DNA of 64,000 nt from Tilletiopsis washingtonensis (Eukaryota; Basidiomycota; Exobasidiomycetes; Entylomatales). The DNA is taken from assembly GCF_003144115.1 (NCBI RefSeq), contig NW_020312006.1, positions 595,822-659,821 of the forward strand. Reading direction: 5' to 3'. The notes under the pieces were generated by a model, which saw nothing but the letters and a program-made list of their open reading frames with translations, was not told the DNA's origin and did not search any database. This document shows, one piece after another, positions 33,888 to 46,372 of the stretch (position 1 is its first letter; each line of letters starts with the position of its first letter). Made by a program: the position numbers and the translations under genes.

Positions 33888-36800
33888 ATGGCTCCGCCGC
33901 AGCCAGACGGCACCGATGCCGCCGCAAAGGCGCTGCTGCACGATGCGCTGCTCGACCTCTGTCCCACGCTGCCCGCCGTGCAGGCACTGGCCGGCCTCGA
34001 CGACGCTGCCTTTCCCGGCGGCGCCGCCGAGCGCACGGCTCGCCTGACGCGGGCGCTGCTGCGTGCCGCCTCGTCCGGCGACACGGACCTGCTCAGCTGG
34101 ATGCTGCAGATGCGCAGCCAGGGCCTCGACGCGCGCGCCTACGCCGAGGCGCAGCAGCGCGAGGCGAGCGCCATGCGCGACGTCGACCTGCGCTCGGCGC
34201 GCGACGACGACGGCACGGGCCCGCTGGTGCTGGCCAGCAGCGCGGGCCATGTCGACGTGGTGCACATGCTGGTGCGCGCCGGCGCCGATGTGGACGAGCG
34301 GGATCCATGTGAGTGGCAGAGCTGCCGCAGTGCATAAGGCTGCTCGTGCGGGCGAGCGCTCGGAACAGCAGCTGATTGGCATCGCGCAGGCGGCTGGACT
34401 CCCCTCATGTGGGCAACGAACAGCTCGAACGCTCCGCTTGTCGCCTTTCTTCTCTCGCAGGGCGCCGACGTCGAGGCGCGCAGCTCCAAGGGCACGTCCT
34501 GCGAGGACTTCATCCTCTCTGCTGCGCCCGACAACGGCACGTTCCCCGGCCCGGCGCTCGGCATTCCCGGGCCGAGCAGTCGGATCCGATCGCCCGCCGG
34601 CCGCAGCGCCTCTGCGATGCAGCGTGACGACCGCCAGGTCGTGGCGGATCTCGTGCACGAGCAGCTGCTGCGCCAGCGGCGAGCGAGGCAGCGCCGCTCG
34701 GGCAATCACCTGCGCACGCTGAGCTCTGCCTCGAGCGCCGGCTCGTACGGGCCCAGCACCTCGCCGACGAAGCCCTCCAGCCTGCTCTCGCCGCACCGCG
34801 ACTCGTCGCCTGAGCGCAAGGGCTCCTTCTCGCCGTCGGCTTTTGGTGGCTCCGGCACGCCCACTCTCGGCGGCGAAGAGTATGGTCGCTTCCGCGCGTC
34901 GAGCCTAGCTGGCGCAGGCGGGCGCCGTCTCGTCGGGCGGAATGAGCGCAATCAGTTGCACGAGGCCGAGCTGCGCGCCCGCGAGCTGGCAGAGGGCCGC
35001 CGGCGCGCTCTGCTGGATGTGGCGGTCATGCTCGAGGTGGAGTACAGCGCCCTGGTTGGCGAGGCGCCAGCTCAAGCGCACGATGAGAGCGCAGCACACA
35101 GACGCCGGAAGAAGGGCCGGCTCGGCGAGCTGGCGCCGCCTCCGCCCAAGGTGGCACACTCGGGCTTGGCCTCGGGATGTGGCGCCGCCGAAGTTGGCGC
35201 CGATCCGCTCAGTGCCGAGTTCATCTGGGAGCGCGTCACCGACGACCAGATGCTCGTGCTTGGCCTGCACGACGTCGCGCCTGTGCTGGACGACATCATC
35301 TCGCGCAGCAAGCCCGTGCGTGCGCCGTGGACGTCGCGCGCGGCGCCTGCCAACGTGGTCTTTCTCTGCGCGCGCTTCGCCTGCCGCTTCGAGGACGAAG
35401 AGCTGCTCGAGGAGCTCATGCTCGGCGCCGTCGACCGCATCGAGGCATGTATCTACGCGCAGCCGTACAACATGACGGTGCTGGCCTTCTGGCTCTTCAA
35501 CTGCACGCTGCTGCTGCACTATACGCTGCGCGACGCCGGGCTTGCGGCCTCCGAAGCGATGCTCGAGTTCCGCCCGCTGCTCGTGGACCTGATCAACGAG
35601 GTGTACGTCTTTGTCATTCGCGACGCCGAGCGCCGGATAGACAAGATCATGGATGCCGCCATTCTCGACCATGACGCCATCCCCGGCTTCGAGGAGGTGC
35701 GCTTCGAGGGCGAGTGGAGCTTCATGAAGAACCTGACCGGCAGCGTCAAGAGCCTCTCTGGCGCCTCGCCCGGCACGCCGGCGAGCAGCAAGCGGCCGCT
35801 GAGCCAGATCTTCGCCCGCGGCGGTCCAGACCCCAACGCGCCGATCCAGCAGCTTGGGCATGCTAGATCGCCCAGCGGAAGCGCCAGCGGCGGCGCCGCT
35901 TCCCAGCTGCGCGCTGCGGCCGAGATCCACGCTGGGCGGCGCATGCCGTCGCCGCTCCCGATTCCACCCACGATGCGGGAGGCGTCATATGATGCGTCGG
36001 TCTCGGACCTGCTGGCGCGGCCCTCGCCACGCACCGTCACGTCGCTGCTCACATCGACACTGCACGTGCTGCAGCTCTACGAGATCAATCCTGCCATCAT
36101 CGTGCAGGCGCTCTCGCAGATCTTCTTTTGGGTCGGCTGCGAGCTCTTCAACCGCGTGCTGACGCGCAAGCGCTACCTCTGCCGCTCGCGCGCCATGCAG
36201 ATCCGCCTGAACATTTCGGCGCTCGAGGACTGGGCGCGCTCCAATGCGCTTCCGCTCTCAGTCGTCAACGCACACCTCTCGCCGCTGAGCCAGCTCGTCA
36301 GCTGGCTGCAGTGCCAGTCGACGCTGCGCGAGTTCGTCGACCTCATCGCGACGATGCAAGGGCTCCGCGCACTGAATCCGCTGCAGCTGCGGCGCGCTGT
36401 GCGCGACTACCGCTTCGAGGTGGGCGAACCGCACATGAGCGCAGAGTGCACGCAGTACCTCGAGCAGCTGCAGAAGGACTGGGAGCGCGCGCGCGAGGAT
36501 GCCGAGATGCAAGAAGCGGATCGGCAGCGCGAGGAAGAGCTGGCGGAGCTGCGTGGCAGGCATGAGCAGCGCGGCGGGAGAGGTAGCGGCATCCATCATC
36601 GCAGCGGCACGGCGACGCAGCACGGCAACACGCCCGACAGCCGCTCGCCCAGCCCGCCAAGCCGACAGGGATCGGCACAGGATCTGTCTGCCTTGGCGCC
36701 CGCCGCACTTGTCGACTCTCCGGGGCGGCGTTTGTCGTCGACCGAGGCGCTGGCGCTGAAGGCACACGACGACGTCGACTCGCTCTTCCAGCCGGGCCGC

Positions 36801-37887
36801 GGCATCGGCGACTATGTGCCGCCATGGAGCGGCGCAACTGCGCCGGCTGCACGGAGCGACGCTGCGCAGAAGCCCCTGGTGGAAGGCGCGAAGCCGGGCG
36901 AGCTGCTGAACAGCCGCGACATGCTGCCCTTTGCGTGAGTGTCGCAGGCCTGGATCATTCGCTGGTGTCGCTGACCTTCTCTGCAGCCTGCCATCTCGCG
37001 CAGAAGCGCTCATTGTCAGTCCTGGCGATGCGTTCGGCTTCGGGAGGGGCCACTTCCAGGGCACAGGCACGCCGAGCCTGAAGAGCGTGCGTGGCGACAG
37101 CCTGGCGCCTGGCTTTGACGGCGCTGCATCGCCTGCTGCTGGCCTCGACAGCCGGCCTGCCAGTCCGTCGCTCTCGCTGGTGAACGGCGACGATGGCCGC
37201 TCGACGACGGGCTCCGACGAGATGGAGCGCGGCAGCGTGGCGAGCGGCGCGTCCTCTGCGCGCAGTGGCCTCAGTGCGGCCAGTCGCTCGAGCCTCTTTG
37301 CCCAGGGCAAGGGCATCGGAGCGGGCGCCTACTGGCAGCCCGTGCCGCTGCTGCCCGAGGGCCTGCTCGACCGCATCGACCGCGTGGCGCGCCTCTCGGC
37401 CGCTGCACGCCCGCCAATCGAGCATCGTCTCAGCTCGCTCGCCATGACGAGCCCCGTGCTGAATGCGCCGGCGACGATGCAGCGCGTGCTTGAGCAGCCG
37501 CGCCCCATGCCCACACGCTGGGAGTCTGCCGGCTCCGACACCTTCATCGCGCCCGAGCCGAAGCGCACGCGTGCAAGCCAGTACGGCTACATCGACGACG
37601 AGGACGACTCGTTCGAGCGCGCCTCGCAGAAGTCGGACAAGGAAAACACGCCGCAGCCCGAGGTGCGCTCGCCGGAGCTGCGCCAGCCGAGCACCTTGCG
37701 TGCAAACGCCAGCCCGGCGAAAGACGCACGCCGCCGCCCCTCGGGCCTCTCTGCGGCGCCCAATAGACTCGTGCTGCCCGGCCGCGGCTACGCCAAGTCG
37801 ACGTTCCTGGGCGTCTCGGAGAGCGCCGAGGAGGACGGCGACATGCTGGCCACGCCCGTCGACCGGCAGTCGTCGCGCCCATTCTAG
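33888..37887 (+). CDS. ankyrin-repeat and dilute (DIL) domain protein
   Basis: Exons 33888-34308, 34390-36934 and 36987-37887 give 1288 residues. The N-terminal third has ankyrin repeats (GPLVLASSAGHVDVVHMLVRAGADVDERDP, then, over the first intron, GWTPLMWATNSSNAPLVAFLLSQGADVE). The middle (about residues 440-860) is a DIL domain like the cargo-binding tail of class V myosins: VVFLCARFACRF, LAFWLFNCTLLLHYTLRDAG, then after a disordered insert LQLYEINPAIIVQALSQIFFWVGCELFNRVLTRK, MQIRLNISALEDWA and LLSQLVSWLQC-like helices ending in FVDLIATM. There is no motor domain. The C-terminal 400 residues are Ser/Pro/Arg-rich and disordered. Proteins of this build occur across fungi and are poorly studied. 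A role as adaptor at membranes or the cytoskeleton is inference only. Confidence 0.82.
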
Positions 37888-38058
37888 ACTTCCAGCCCTG
37901 TCTCCGCGCAGCGAGCGCCGAGCTAACCATCCCCCACACGTCACCCGAAGGAGCGAATAGACTGAAGAGCAAGTGATGTGCATAATCCATCCCGTGACAA
38001 TGTGGTGCAGCCCGTGCGTGATCCGCAGCTTGAAGCATGGAGGAGCATGGATATATCC

Positions 38059-40791
38059 CTAGTGGTCGAACTTGTGCATCTCCCACAGCGTCGCCTCGTA
38101 CTGGCGCCCCGGCGTCTTCTCGAACAGCTGCCACGTGTCGATGCGCTCGCCCCAGTTGCGCAGATGCATGACGCGCACGCGACGCTCGATCTTGGGCTGT
38201 GAGAAGGTCGATCAGCGGAGGAGCAGCCATGTTCGCTGCGAAGATGGACGCACCTCGCCGTAGCCCAGGTAAGACGAGCCTCCGTTACTGCAGAGCCCTG
38301 CGCATCAGCTGACCAGCCTTCGCTTGCCGGGCTGAGCCACTCACAAGCACATCCAGACGTACTGCACCCGGCGGCAGTCGGCGTTGTTGTGCCTGGTTGA
38401 GAAGCGTCAGCGTCGAGGACGTGCGAAGGCCCAGCATATTGCGCACATATGCCCACTGAGGACACCGACGACTGCGGAGCGAGGCATGAGTGACGAGGCC
38501 GGGCAATGAGAGCGGTGCAAAGCTCACCATCGCGGTCAGTGCCCTGCCGCTGCATGCTGTGTGCCGCAACATGTCAGCACACCCTCACGGCTGCGGTCTG
38601 CGGTGCCACTCACGCAGTGCCGATGCCTCGTTGCGCCTGCGCGCCCTTCTTGCCCGAGCTCTCGCCGCGCTCCTGGCCAATGATCATCTCGCGTCCGTCG
38701 CGCGCCATGTCCGGCTTGTCGAAGCTGGCGCACAAGGGTGTGAGCCACCGCACGCCGCCATCGACGCCTAAGGGCTGACTCACAACTCGGGCAGCGGGAT
38801 GTGTGTCCAGAGCAATGCGGGCGCCTTGCGCAGCCCCGTGCCCTGGCCCGCATCGGCGCTCCACTCTGGCGTCTCGGCCTCGGCGCGCCGGCTGGCACCT
38901 GAGCGGTCCTGCCTGCGCGGCCACAGCTTGCCGAGGTCCTTGCCGCCGTCGGGCTTGTAGGGCACGAGATGCTTCTTGACCTTTGCGCTCTGCTCGAGAA
39001 ACCAGTTGATCTGGTCTTGCCGACTGCGCGCAGGACGCTGTCAGCACGCGGCGGCAGCCATGCACGCAGCGCGTACTCACATGTAGTCGTACCCTGCCCA
39101 GCCGAGCTTGCCGGGCAGCAGCTTGAGCGCCGTGCTCTTCGGCGCTGCCTCGCCCGAGTCGAGAAAGTAGAGCGTGAAGAGATGCGTGCGGTCAGGCGTC
39201 GGAGAGATGAGGCGGACATAGTAGTTGCCCGCGCCAGTGCCGTCGTGCAGCCACGCGGGCCCCACGCGCGTCAGCGAGTACGGCAGGCGCGCGAGCAGGA
39301 TCTGCTGCTCGCGCCGCGTGAGGCGCCCGCTCTGGCTGTCGTGGTTGCCGAAGATGGAGACCCAGTGGATCTTGCGCTCGATGACGGGCATCAGGACGGC
39401 GGGAATTGTCGACCGCTCGTCCCACGACGTGCCTTGGCCATTGATCTGGTCGCCTGAGATCCGCTCATTCAGCAGCGCACAAGCGGCATTCCCGCCTGCA
39501 GCACCCACCAGAGAAGACCACAAGGTCAGGCTTCTCGTGGTCCAACCAGGCTCCCAGCATGGCGGCGGTAGTGTTCATGCCGCAGTCGTCGCCGACCCAG
39601 CTGGGCGTGTCGCGGCACTTTTCCGGCGTCGTCGAGAAGTGCATGTCGGCGACCTGCATGATCTTGAACGTGCCGTCGGTGTGGAAGCTGGGAGCGATGG
39701 GAATCGACGGCAGCGGCTCGGGCTGCCGCCGGATCATGAGATGCGGCGAGGCGAGAGAGAGACTAGGGATTGGCGGTGACAGAGCGCCAATCTCGGTGAA
39801 GCCAGGCCACGCGGGCGCGGGGCCATACTGCGAAAGCGTGAGCGTGCACAGAGGATCTGCTATCGCCGCTTGACCTCACCTTGATGTCTATCTCAGTGAT
39901 CGCCTGCGCGGCGTCATCCGCCCAGCTCGCGCCCTGCGAGACGACCGGGCGGCCCTGGCTGTCCTTCTCCTGCCGCCGGCCAATGCCCTCCATCTCGTCG
40001 GGCCTGGCCTTCTGCGGCGCCTCCAGCACGCGGAACCAGAGATGTGCGCTCTTGGCGGTGCCGAGCATGCGCTGCATCGATGTGGTCAAGTCATTCGTGA
40101 TGACCTTCCACCCGGGCTCCAGCGGCGCCTCCTGGCCGGCGTGCACGATGCGCAGGTCGACGACGCGCGGCACGTTGGCGCGGCGGCTGCGGCGGTAGAA
40201 GAGGTAGCGCGACTCGAGGCCGCCAAGCACCTTGCTCAGCACGCCGCCGCCGCTGCCCGCGCCGAGCTGCAGCGCCGCCTCGGCGTCCAGCGGCCGGTCG
40301 ACGCGCACCCAGCGCCCGAGGCGCCGGTCCGTCGCCTCGTCCGACGGCGGCATGCACGTGGCGGGCGAGAGCGGGAAGCACGAGTGCACCGTCATGTCGA
40401 CGAGCGGCGCCGGGTTGGGCAGCAGCGGCGCATACACGTCGAGCGGGAAGGAGAGGTCAAAGTCGTGCTGCGGATCGGCGCCCCAGGCCTCGGGCGAGGC
40501 GTCTGCCGGCGAGGCGAGAGCACCCAGCTTGGCCTCGGGCGCAGCGGCGTGCGGGCGGGTGATGCGCTCGTGCGCCTGCCAGCCGATCCAGCGCGCGGCG
40601 TCGGGCTGGCGCAGCACGTCGTGCCGCAGCAGATACACGGCCAGCAGCACGAACGAGAAGGCCGCCCACAGCACGCAGAAGCGCAGCGGCGGGCGCCGGC
40701 AGCCGCGGCGCGAGGACGAGGCGCCGGGCTGCCGGTGGTACGGCTGCGGCGGGCCGCGGGTCCGGTGCGGCGCGAAGGGCAGCGAGACCAT
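38059..40791 (-). CDS. DCR2: DCR2-like membrane-anchored metallophosphatase
   Basis: Exons 40791-39880, 39827-39509, 39453-39081, 39023-38784, 38724-38614, 38556-38528, 38471-38447, 38392-38345, 38287-38254 and 38196-38059 give 742 residues. The N-terminus is a type II anchor: basic cytosolic stretch, then one hydrophobic helix (about residues 38-58). Calcineurin-like phosphoesterase motifs are in order: VADMH (D365, H367), GDQIN (G411, D412), GNHD (446-449), HIPLPEF, and SGHMH over an intron where GHxH is expected. The end block SYLGYGE, IERRVRVM and WGERIDTWQL matches Dcr2/Sia1-type phosphatases, which in yeast act in cell-cycle start and the unfolded protein response. Exons 6 to 9 are tiny (29, 25, 48 and 34 bases); all phases agree. 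The long luminal insert before the catalytic domain is typical of the group. Confidence 0.88.
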
Positions 40792-41953
40792 GCCGCGCGG
40801 GTAGGATGGAGGTGGTGGTGGGAAGGCAAGCGTGGCGCGCTGCAGCGGACACCCTCAAGGACAGCTGCCGGCGTCATCGGGCCCGCTTGACGTTGTCGCG
40901 TGCCGTGACGCCGGAGTGCGAAAGGATCGAGGGCAACGAGGATGCATGTGCGGCAGCGCAGCGGCTCCTGCCGCTGTGCCTCGAAGCCTGTGCCTTCTCC
41001 CTTTGCCGCGCTTCGCCGATCCGCCGCTCCTTTCCCCGCGGCGGCGTGCTTTGTACCGCTGCACAGGCTGCCGAGGCGCCTGCGTGTCTTTGTGCTGCTT
41101 CGACGCCAAGAGCACACGTGCATCCCGCGCCTATCCTTCATGCACCACGAGGCATCGGCTCGGCGAGCATGCGGCGTCCCTGAGCCTGCGCAGAGCCACT
41201 CTTACTTGACGCAGATCTCACTCATCAGGTACAACAACGCCAGACCGCAGTGACAGGCTAAGCCGCCTCAGGGGCAAGACAGAGGCATCGTTGGGCTCGC
41301 CAGGCGCGCCGGCGCGACTGCGGACCGAGCCGAGGTCGTCCTTCATGCGTTGCGAAGCTGCGCCCTAGTCGAGCGTGCCCACCGAAGGCTCGCTACGATC
41401 ACAGAGCACAAGTGGCAGATGAGCAGACAGAGCGCCAACACAGCCGACTGAACCAGCTTCTCGAGCGGGGAACATCGCAGCAGACCCATGCCGAATCTGT
41501 TGCGAAGCCAGCTCGAGATGCAACGATGGAACGGGCGAGTCATGCATCTGCAGCATGCTGATGCTGACGCGCGGTTCGGCGGCGAGAGGTGCAAGAGCGC
41601 GTCCGTCGGAAGGCGCATCGAGGCAAGAGCAGGAGGCACGCTTTCCGCGGCTGCAGCGATACGACCGGTTGTTCATGTGCCGCAAAGATGCACTCCGAGG
41701 GAGCGAGAAGGACATGCGCGGCAGAGAGGCAGGCTGCTCTGGCAGCTGTCGCTGTCCTGGTCGCTCGAAGATGTCGGGCGCGGCGGAGTTCTGGGCGCGC
41801 GCACGGTGCGCACGGACGTTCTCGCCCGCTGCTCGAGCCGCTCGTTGCTCTGCGCGAGTCATCCTCCCAGCCACCACGACCGCCGTGACTCGCACTTGCC
41901 GGTTCACCTGACTCGAGCACCTCACACTCTCGCCGCATAAGACGCTGCCGAAC
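40792..41953. promoter_or_regulatory. divergent spacer, DCR2 / class V aminotransferase
   Basis: The 1162 bases between two start codons form the second longest gene-free stretch in the window. Open frames run through it on both strands but none shows family motifs, sensible splice structure or biased composition. It probably holds two promoters and leaders. No tRNA or repeat was found. Confidence 0.45.
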
Positions 41954-44173
41954 ATGTCAGGTCCTCCCTCACCATCCGCACCCGCCTCGCCGCCGCCCGA
42001 GCCTGCCTCCACCTCGGCGCGCGCCTCCTCCAGCAGCTCGCACTTCGCGCACGACGCCGACGACGCCAGCAGCGCCGCGCAGCTCTCCACGCTCTCCCTC
42101 TCCCTGCCGCCGCTCTCCATGTCCGCCGGCGCCGACCCCTGGGCCGACCCAGCGCCGTCACTGGCGCCCCTCGCGCCCTCCGTCTCGCCCGCCGCGGGCC
42201 CGCGCAGCGGCGCCGGGGCTGCGGCGAACCCATGGGCCACCACCAGTGCACCCGAGCCCGAGCGCGGCACGCTCGGCCTCGAGGGGCTCGAGCTCGGCGG
42301 CTATCCGCGCTTCGGACACGAGGCGGCGCGCTTCTGGAGCTTCAGGGAGGGCTATACGAACCTCAATAACGGTGCGTGGAGCGAGGCGATGCCGCAGAGC
42401 TGTGTGACTGAGGCGAGGTGATGCCGCAGCCCTGAGTGACTGACGCTCCGGCCTAGGCTCGTACGGCGCCTGTCCGCGCCCGGTGCAGGAGGCATGGAAG
42501 GCGCTGGCAGACCGGCAAGAGGAGAACCCCGATGTGCGTAGCGTGTAGGGCAGGCAGACGGTGCATCGGCTGAGCCTCTGCGCGCAGCTCTTCCGCAACC
42601 GGCACCTCTTCGGCCTGCTCGACGCCAGCTGCAACCGGCTCGGCGCGCTGCTCAACTGCGCCGGCAGTGACCTGGCGCTCGTGCCCAACGCCACGACGGC
42701 GACCAACGCGGTGCTGCGCGACGTGCCGCTCTCGTCCGCCGACGCGGTGCTCAGCTACTCGACGGGCTACGGCGCCGTGACGCGCACGCTGGCGTACACG
42801 TACGACACGCATCGTGCCGCAGGCCGCGAGGCGCCGCTCGATGCCGTCGTGCAGCTCTCGCTGCCGATGAGCGAGCAGGAGATCGTTGACGCCACAAAGG
42901 CCAAGATTGAGGAGGTGCGCACGCAGGGCAAGACGGTCAAGCTCGCCATCGTCGATACGATCTCGAGCATGCCGAGCGCCTGCATGCCCTGGGAACGCCT
43001 GGTGGCGCTCTTCCGGGAAGAGGGCGTGCTGAGCTTTGTACGTGCGAAGCTCAACATGTGCGTGATGCTGTGACTGACGAGCAGTGCCCCAGGTCGATGG
43101 CGCACACGGCGTCGGGCAGATCGCGATTGACCTCAGCAAGGCCGACCCCGACTTCTTGTGAGCGAAGCGAGCGCGCTCTCTCCCGTGCTGGCCCTCACAC
43201 TACCTTGCGCAGCGTGTCGAACTGCCACAAGTGGATGTACGCCCACCGCGGCTGTGCCGTCTTCTACTGCGCCAAGCGCAACCAGCACGTGCAGCGCTCC
43301 AGCCTGCCGACAAGCTGGTTCTACATCTCCGATGCGAGCGAGACGAAGAACACGTGGCGGTGAGTCGCTGCCCAGACCGCGCATTCTGTGCTTGTGCTGA
43401 GCTTTTGCGTGGAACGTGCAGACAGCAGTGGGCCGCCACGGGCACGCTGGACGCCAGCTCCTTCCTCTCCGTCGACGCAGGTGCGTAGCCATGCGCTCCT
43501 GCCTCCGCACTGCGCTGACGTCTGTCTGCAGCGCTCGACTTCGCCGAGCGTCTCGGCGGCTGGCCGCGCATCATGGCCTACACGCACTCGCTGGCGAAGC
43601 AAGGCGGCGCCGCCGCCGCGCGCGTGCTCGGCTCGCAGGTGCTCGACCCCGAGGGCCAGCACACGGCCGCCATGGTCAATGTGCAGCTGCCGCTCACGAA
43701 GGCGGCGCTCGGAGGCGACGCCAAAGCGTGGCTTGCGCGGGCGGGCGACTGGGTTTTCGATACGCTGCAGAATGAGTTCAAGACGGTTGTGCCGCTGTCT
43801 GCGTGAGTGGCGCGCCTACTATGCCTCGCATGCGCTGTGGCTGACGAGTCGAGACGCAGACACAGCAACCAGATCTGGGCGCGCTTCTCGGCGCAGCTGT
43901 GGCTCGAGATCAGCGACTTCGAATGGGGGTGAGTGCCTCGCCGCAACCCCTCGTCATGGCCATCACGCTGACGCTCTGGGCACGCGACACAGAGCACGCT
44001 GCCTCCTCTCGCTCGTCCAGCGCATCAACACGGGCGAGGTGAGCTTCACGGCCGACGGCGTCGTCGAGCGCCCGCCGCAGGCCGTGGCCGAGGCCAAGGA
44101 GCCGCACGAGCTGGCGCAGGCCGAGCGGGAAGCCGAGGCGGCTGCCGCTGCTGCGCCGGGCGAGACGCAATGA
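41954..44173 (+). CDS. class V PLP-dependent aminotransferase family, possible Egt2 C-S lyase
   Basis: Exons 41954-42371, 42457-42533, 42588-43037, 43093-43157, 43213-43359, 43422-43480, 43532-43802, 43860-43928 and 43993-44173 give 578 residues. The fold signature is clear: TNLNNGSYGACPRPVQ, then NATTATNAVL, VDGAHGVGQ (aspartate 317) and SNCHKWMY with the likely PLP-binding Lys343, then RHSNQ-like AHSNQIWARFSAQLW near the end. This group includes isopenicillin N epimerase-like proteins and the fungal hercynylcysteine sulfoxide lyase Egt2, which makes ergothioneine. The N-terminal 110 residues are Ser/Pro/Ala-rich and the last 40 are Ala/Glu-rich. Egt2 is a reasonable candidate but cannot be told from paralogues by eye. 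No Egt1 gene lies nearby. The stop is 134 bases from the RSC7-like gene. Confidence 0.8.
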
Positions 44174-44307
44174 GCTAGAGTTGCACGGTGCAGGAGCAGC
44201 ACGCAAATAGATGCTTGTTCCCAGGCCTGAGGCAGAGGGCGTGACGATGACGATGACATTGCGATGCAGCTCCCTGGATGCAGCCCCATCGCTCCTTGCT
44301 TCCCTGC

Positions 44308-46335
44308 TCAGGCATCGCCCAGCGCATCAGCGGCCGCCTGGCCGCCGGGCACGACGACGCCGGCGGGCGGCGGCGGCGGCAGCACGAGCTGCGTCGACCA
44401 CGAGCTGAGGCCCCAGGCGCGCCCGCCGACGCGCGTGCCGCCGAGGATGGGCTGCGTGCCGCCGAGAGTGCCGGCGCCGCCGGGCAGGAGGGGACGCTCT
44501 GCGATCTGTCGAGTTGCGCAGCGAGGTTCAGCCTCTGCTCCGCCTTTCCTGCGGTGCTCTCGCGTCGATACTCACGCGCTCAACGACGGCACTCGTGGGC
44601 TGCAGGTGCGTCGGGAAGTGCACCACGTTCGTCGCGGGCTCGTAGAGGCCCATGGGCGTGAGGATGCGGCGCTTCTTCAGCTTCTGTCTGCTGCGCGCCG
44701 ACTCTTCGGGCGCCGGGCGCGGCGAGCCAATGCCGTCGGTGGGCGGCGCCATTACCGAGTCGACGCCCTTGCTCTCCTCGTTGCGCGGAGGAGCAGCGTC
44801 TTCCTCGTCGCTGTCGCGGTCGACGTAGCGCGGGTACGGCACGAGGCGCTGTCGCCGTGCCGCGGCAAGCTCGTCGTTCATGGCCTGCGTGCTGCGCGCC
44901 ATGTGCAGCATCCAGTTCTCCTCGGTGACGTTTGCGCCGTTGAGCTGTGCGCGCTGCTTCTGCCGGTCGTCGGCGCGCACCCACGGCGCCAGCCCGGAGT
45001 CGCCGTACAGCGTCAGGTACATGTCGCCCGTGATGGGGTCGTTCCAGCGGTGCTCGAACATGTCGCGCCGCTGCCGCGCGCGGTTGCGCTCCTTCTCTGC
45101 CTCGCGATCGCGCCCGCCCGGCGCCCGCCGCGAGCCGCCTTCCTCGCCCGCGTCCTCGTCCATCGCCTGGTACGTCGTGGCGCCGCCGCGCTCCTGCTGC
45201 CGCTTCAGCGCCGCAGCCTCCATGTAGTCGTCACGCACCGCACGGCCCTCTGCTCAATGTCAGCGACGGCTCAGCGCACGGCGCAACACATCCGCAACTC
45301 ACGCCGCACGCAGTTCTTGCCGAACAGCTTGAAGACATTGCGCGCCGCGACGACGGCGACGTTGCGGCCCTTGAGCTTGGCGTCGACGTGGCCGCTCTCG
45401 ATGAGCATGGCCTTCTCCGTCTGCGTGAGGAAGCAGCGCACGAGCGTGGGCGTCTTGCGGAAGAAGTAGAGCGAGTCCTTGAAGCCGACCATGCGCGCGG
45501 CGTCGATGGAGAGGAAGTACTGCCGCTCCGGGTCGGAACGGTACGGCGAGGTGAACGTCGTCGTGCGCCACTCGCGGCCTGTGCAGGGCGTGAGAGAGAG
45601 GTCAAGCGCGGCAGCTGCTGCTGCGACTCACCGCCGAGCAGATTGCCGTGCTTGTCAATCTTCTTCTCGCCCTCCTCGTCCTCCTCCAGCACGAGCTCGT
45701 CGCCCGTGAGCGTGTACTCCTGGCCGTGCACGCGCACCTGCTGCGTGATGTCGACGCTCGGGTCTTCGCCGTCGCCGACCGTCTTGTCTGCCGGCGGCGC
45801 CGCCGCCGGGCTCTGCGCCTCGTCGCCCTGCTCGTCCTCCGAGTCCTCAATGGCGCGCTTCTTGCCCTTCTGCGGCGCCGGACTGGCGCTGGCCGAGGCG
45901 CTGGCCAGCTTGCTCACGCGCCCACGCTTGTCCTTTGCGCCGCCCTTGCCGAGGCGCGCCGTCATGTTGAAGAGCGAGAGGTGGTAGGACGTCGAGTTGC
46001 CCTTGATCGTCTTGGCCTGGTTGGCGGGCAGCAGCGTCGTCTGCCCGAACTCGGCGACGAGAATGAACGGCGGGCCCGTCGCGGGGTCCGGCAGCTCGCC
46101 CGTGGCGTGGGCGCTGCCGCGCTTGCGTGTCGAGGGCACGGCGTGTGCGGCACGGCCGCTGGACGAGGCGCCCGAGCCCGAGGCGCCGTCGTCGGAGCCG
46201 CCGTCATCGTCGGAGCGCTGCTCCTCGTCGGGCTCGCCCTCGCCGTCCTCCTCGTCATCGTCGCCGCGCGGCTGCTGGCTCTCATCCTCGCCTGCGCCGT
46301 CGTCTGGCTCACCCTCCCCGTCCTCGTCGTCATCA

Positions 46336-46372
<37 letters not shown>

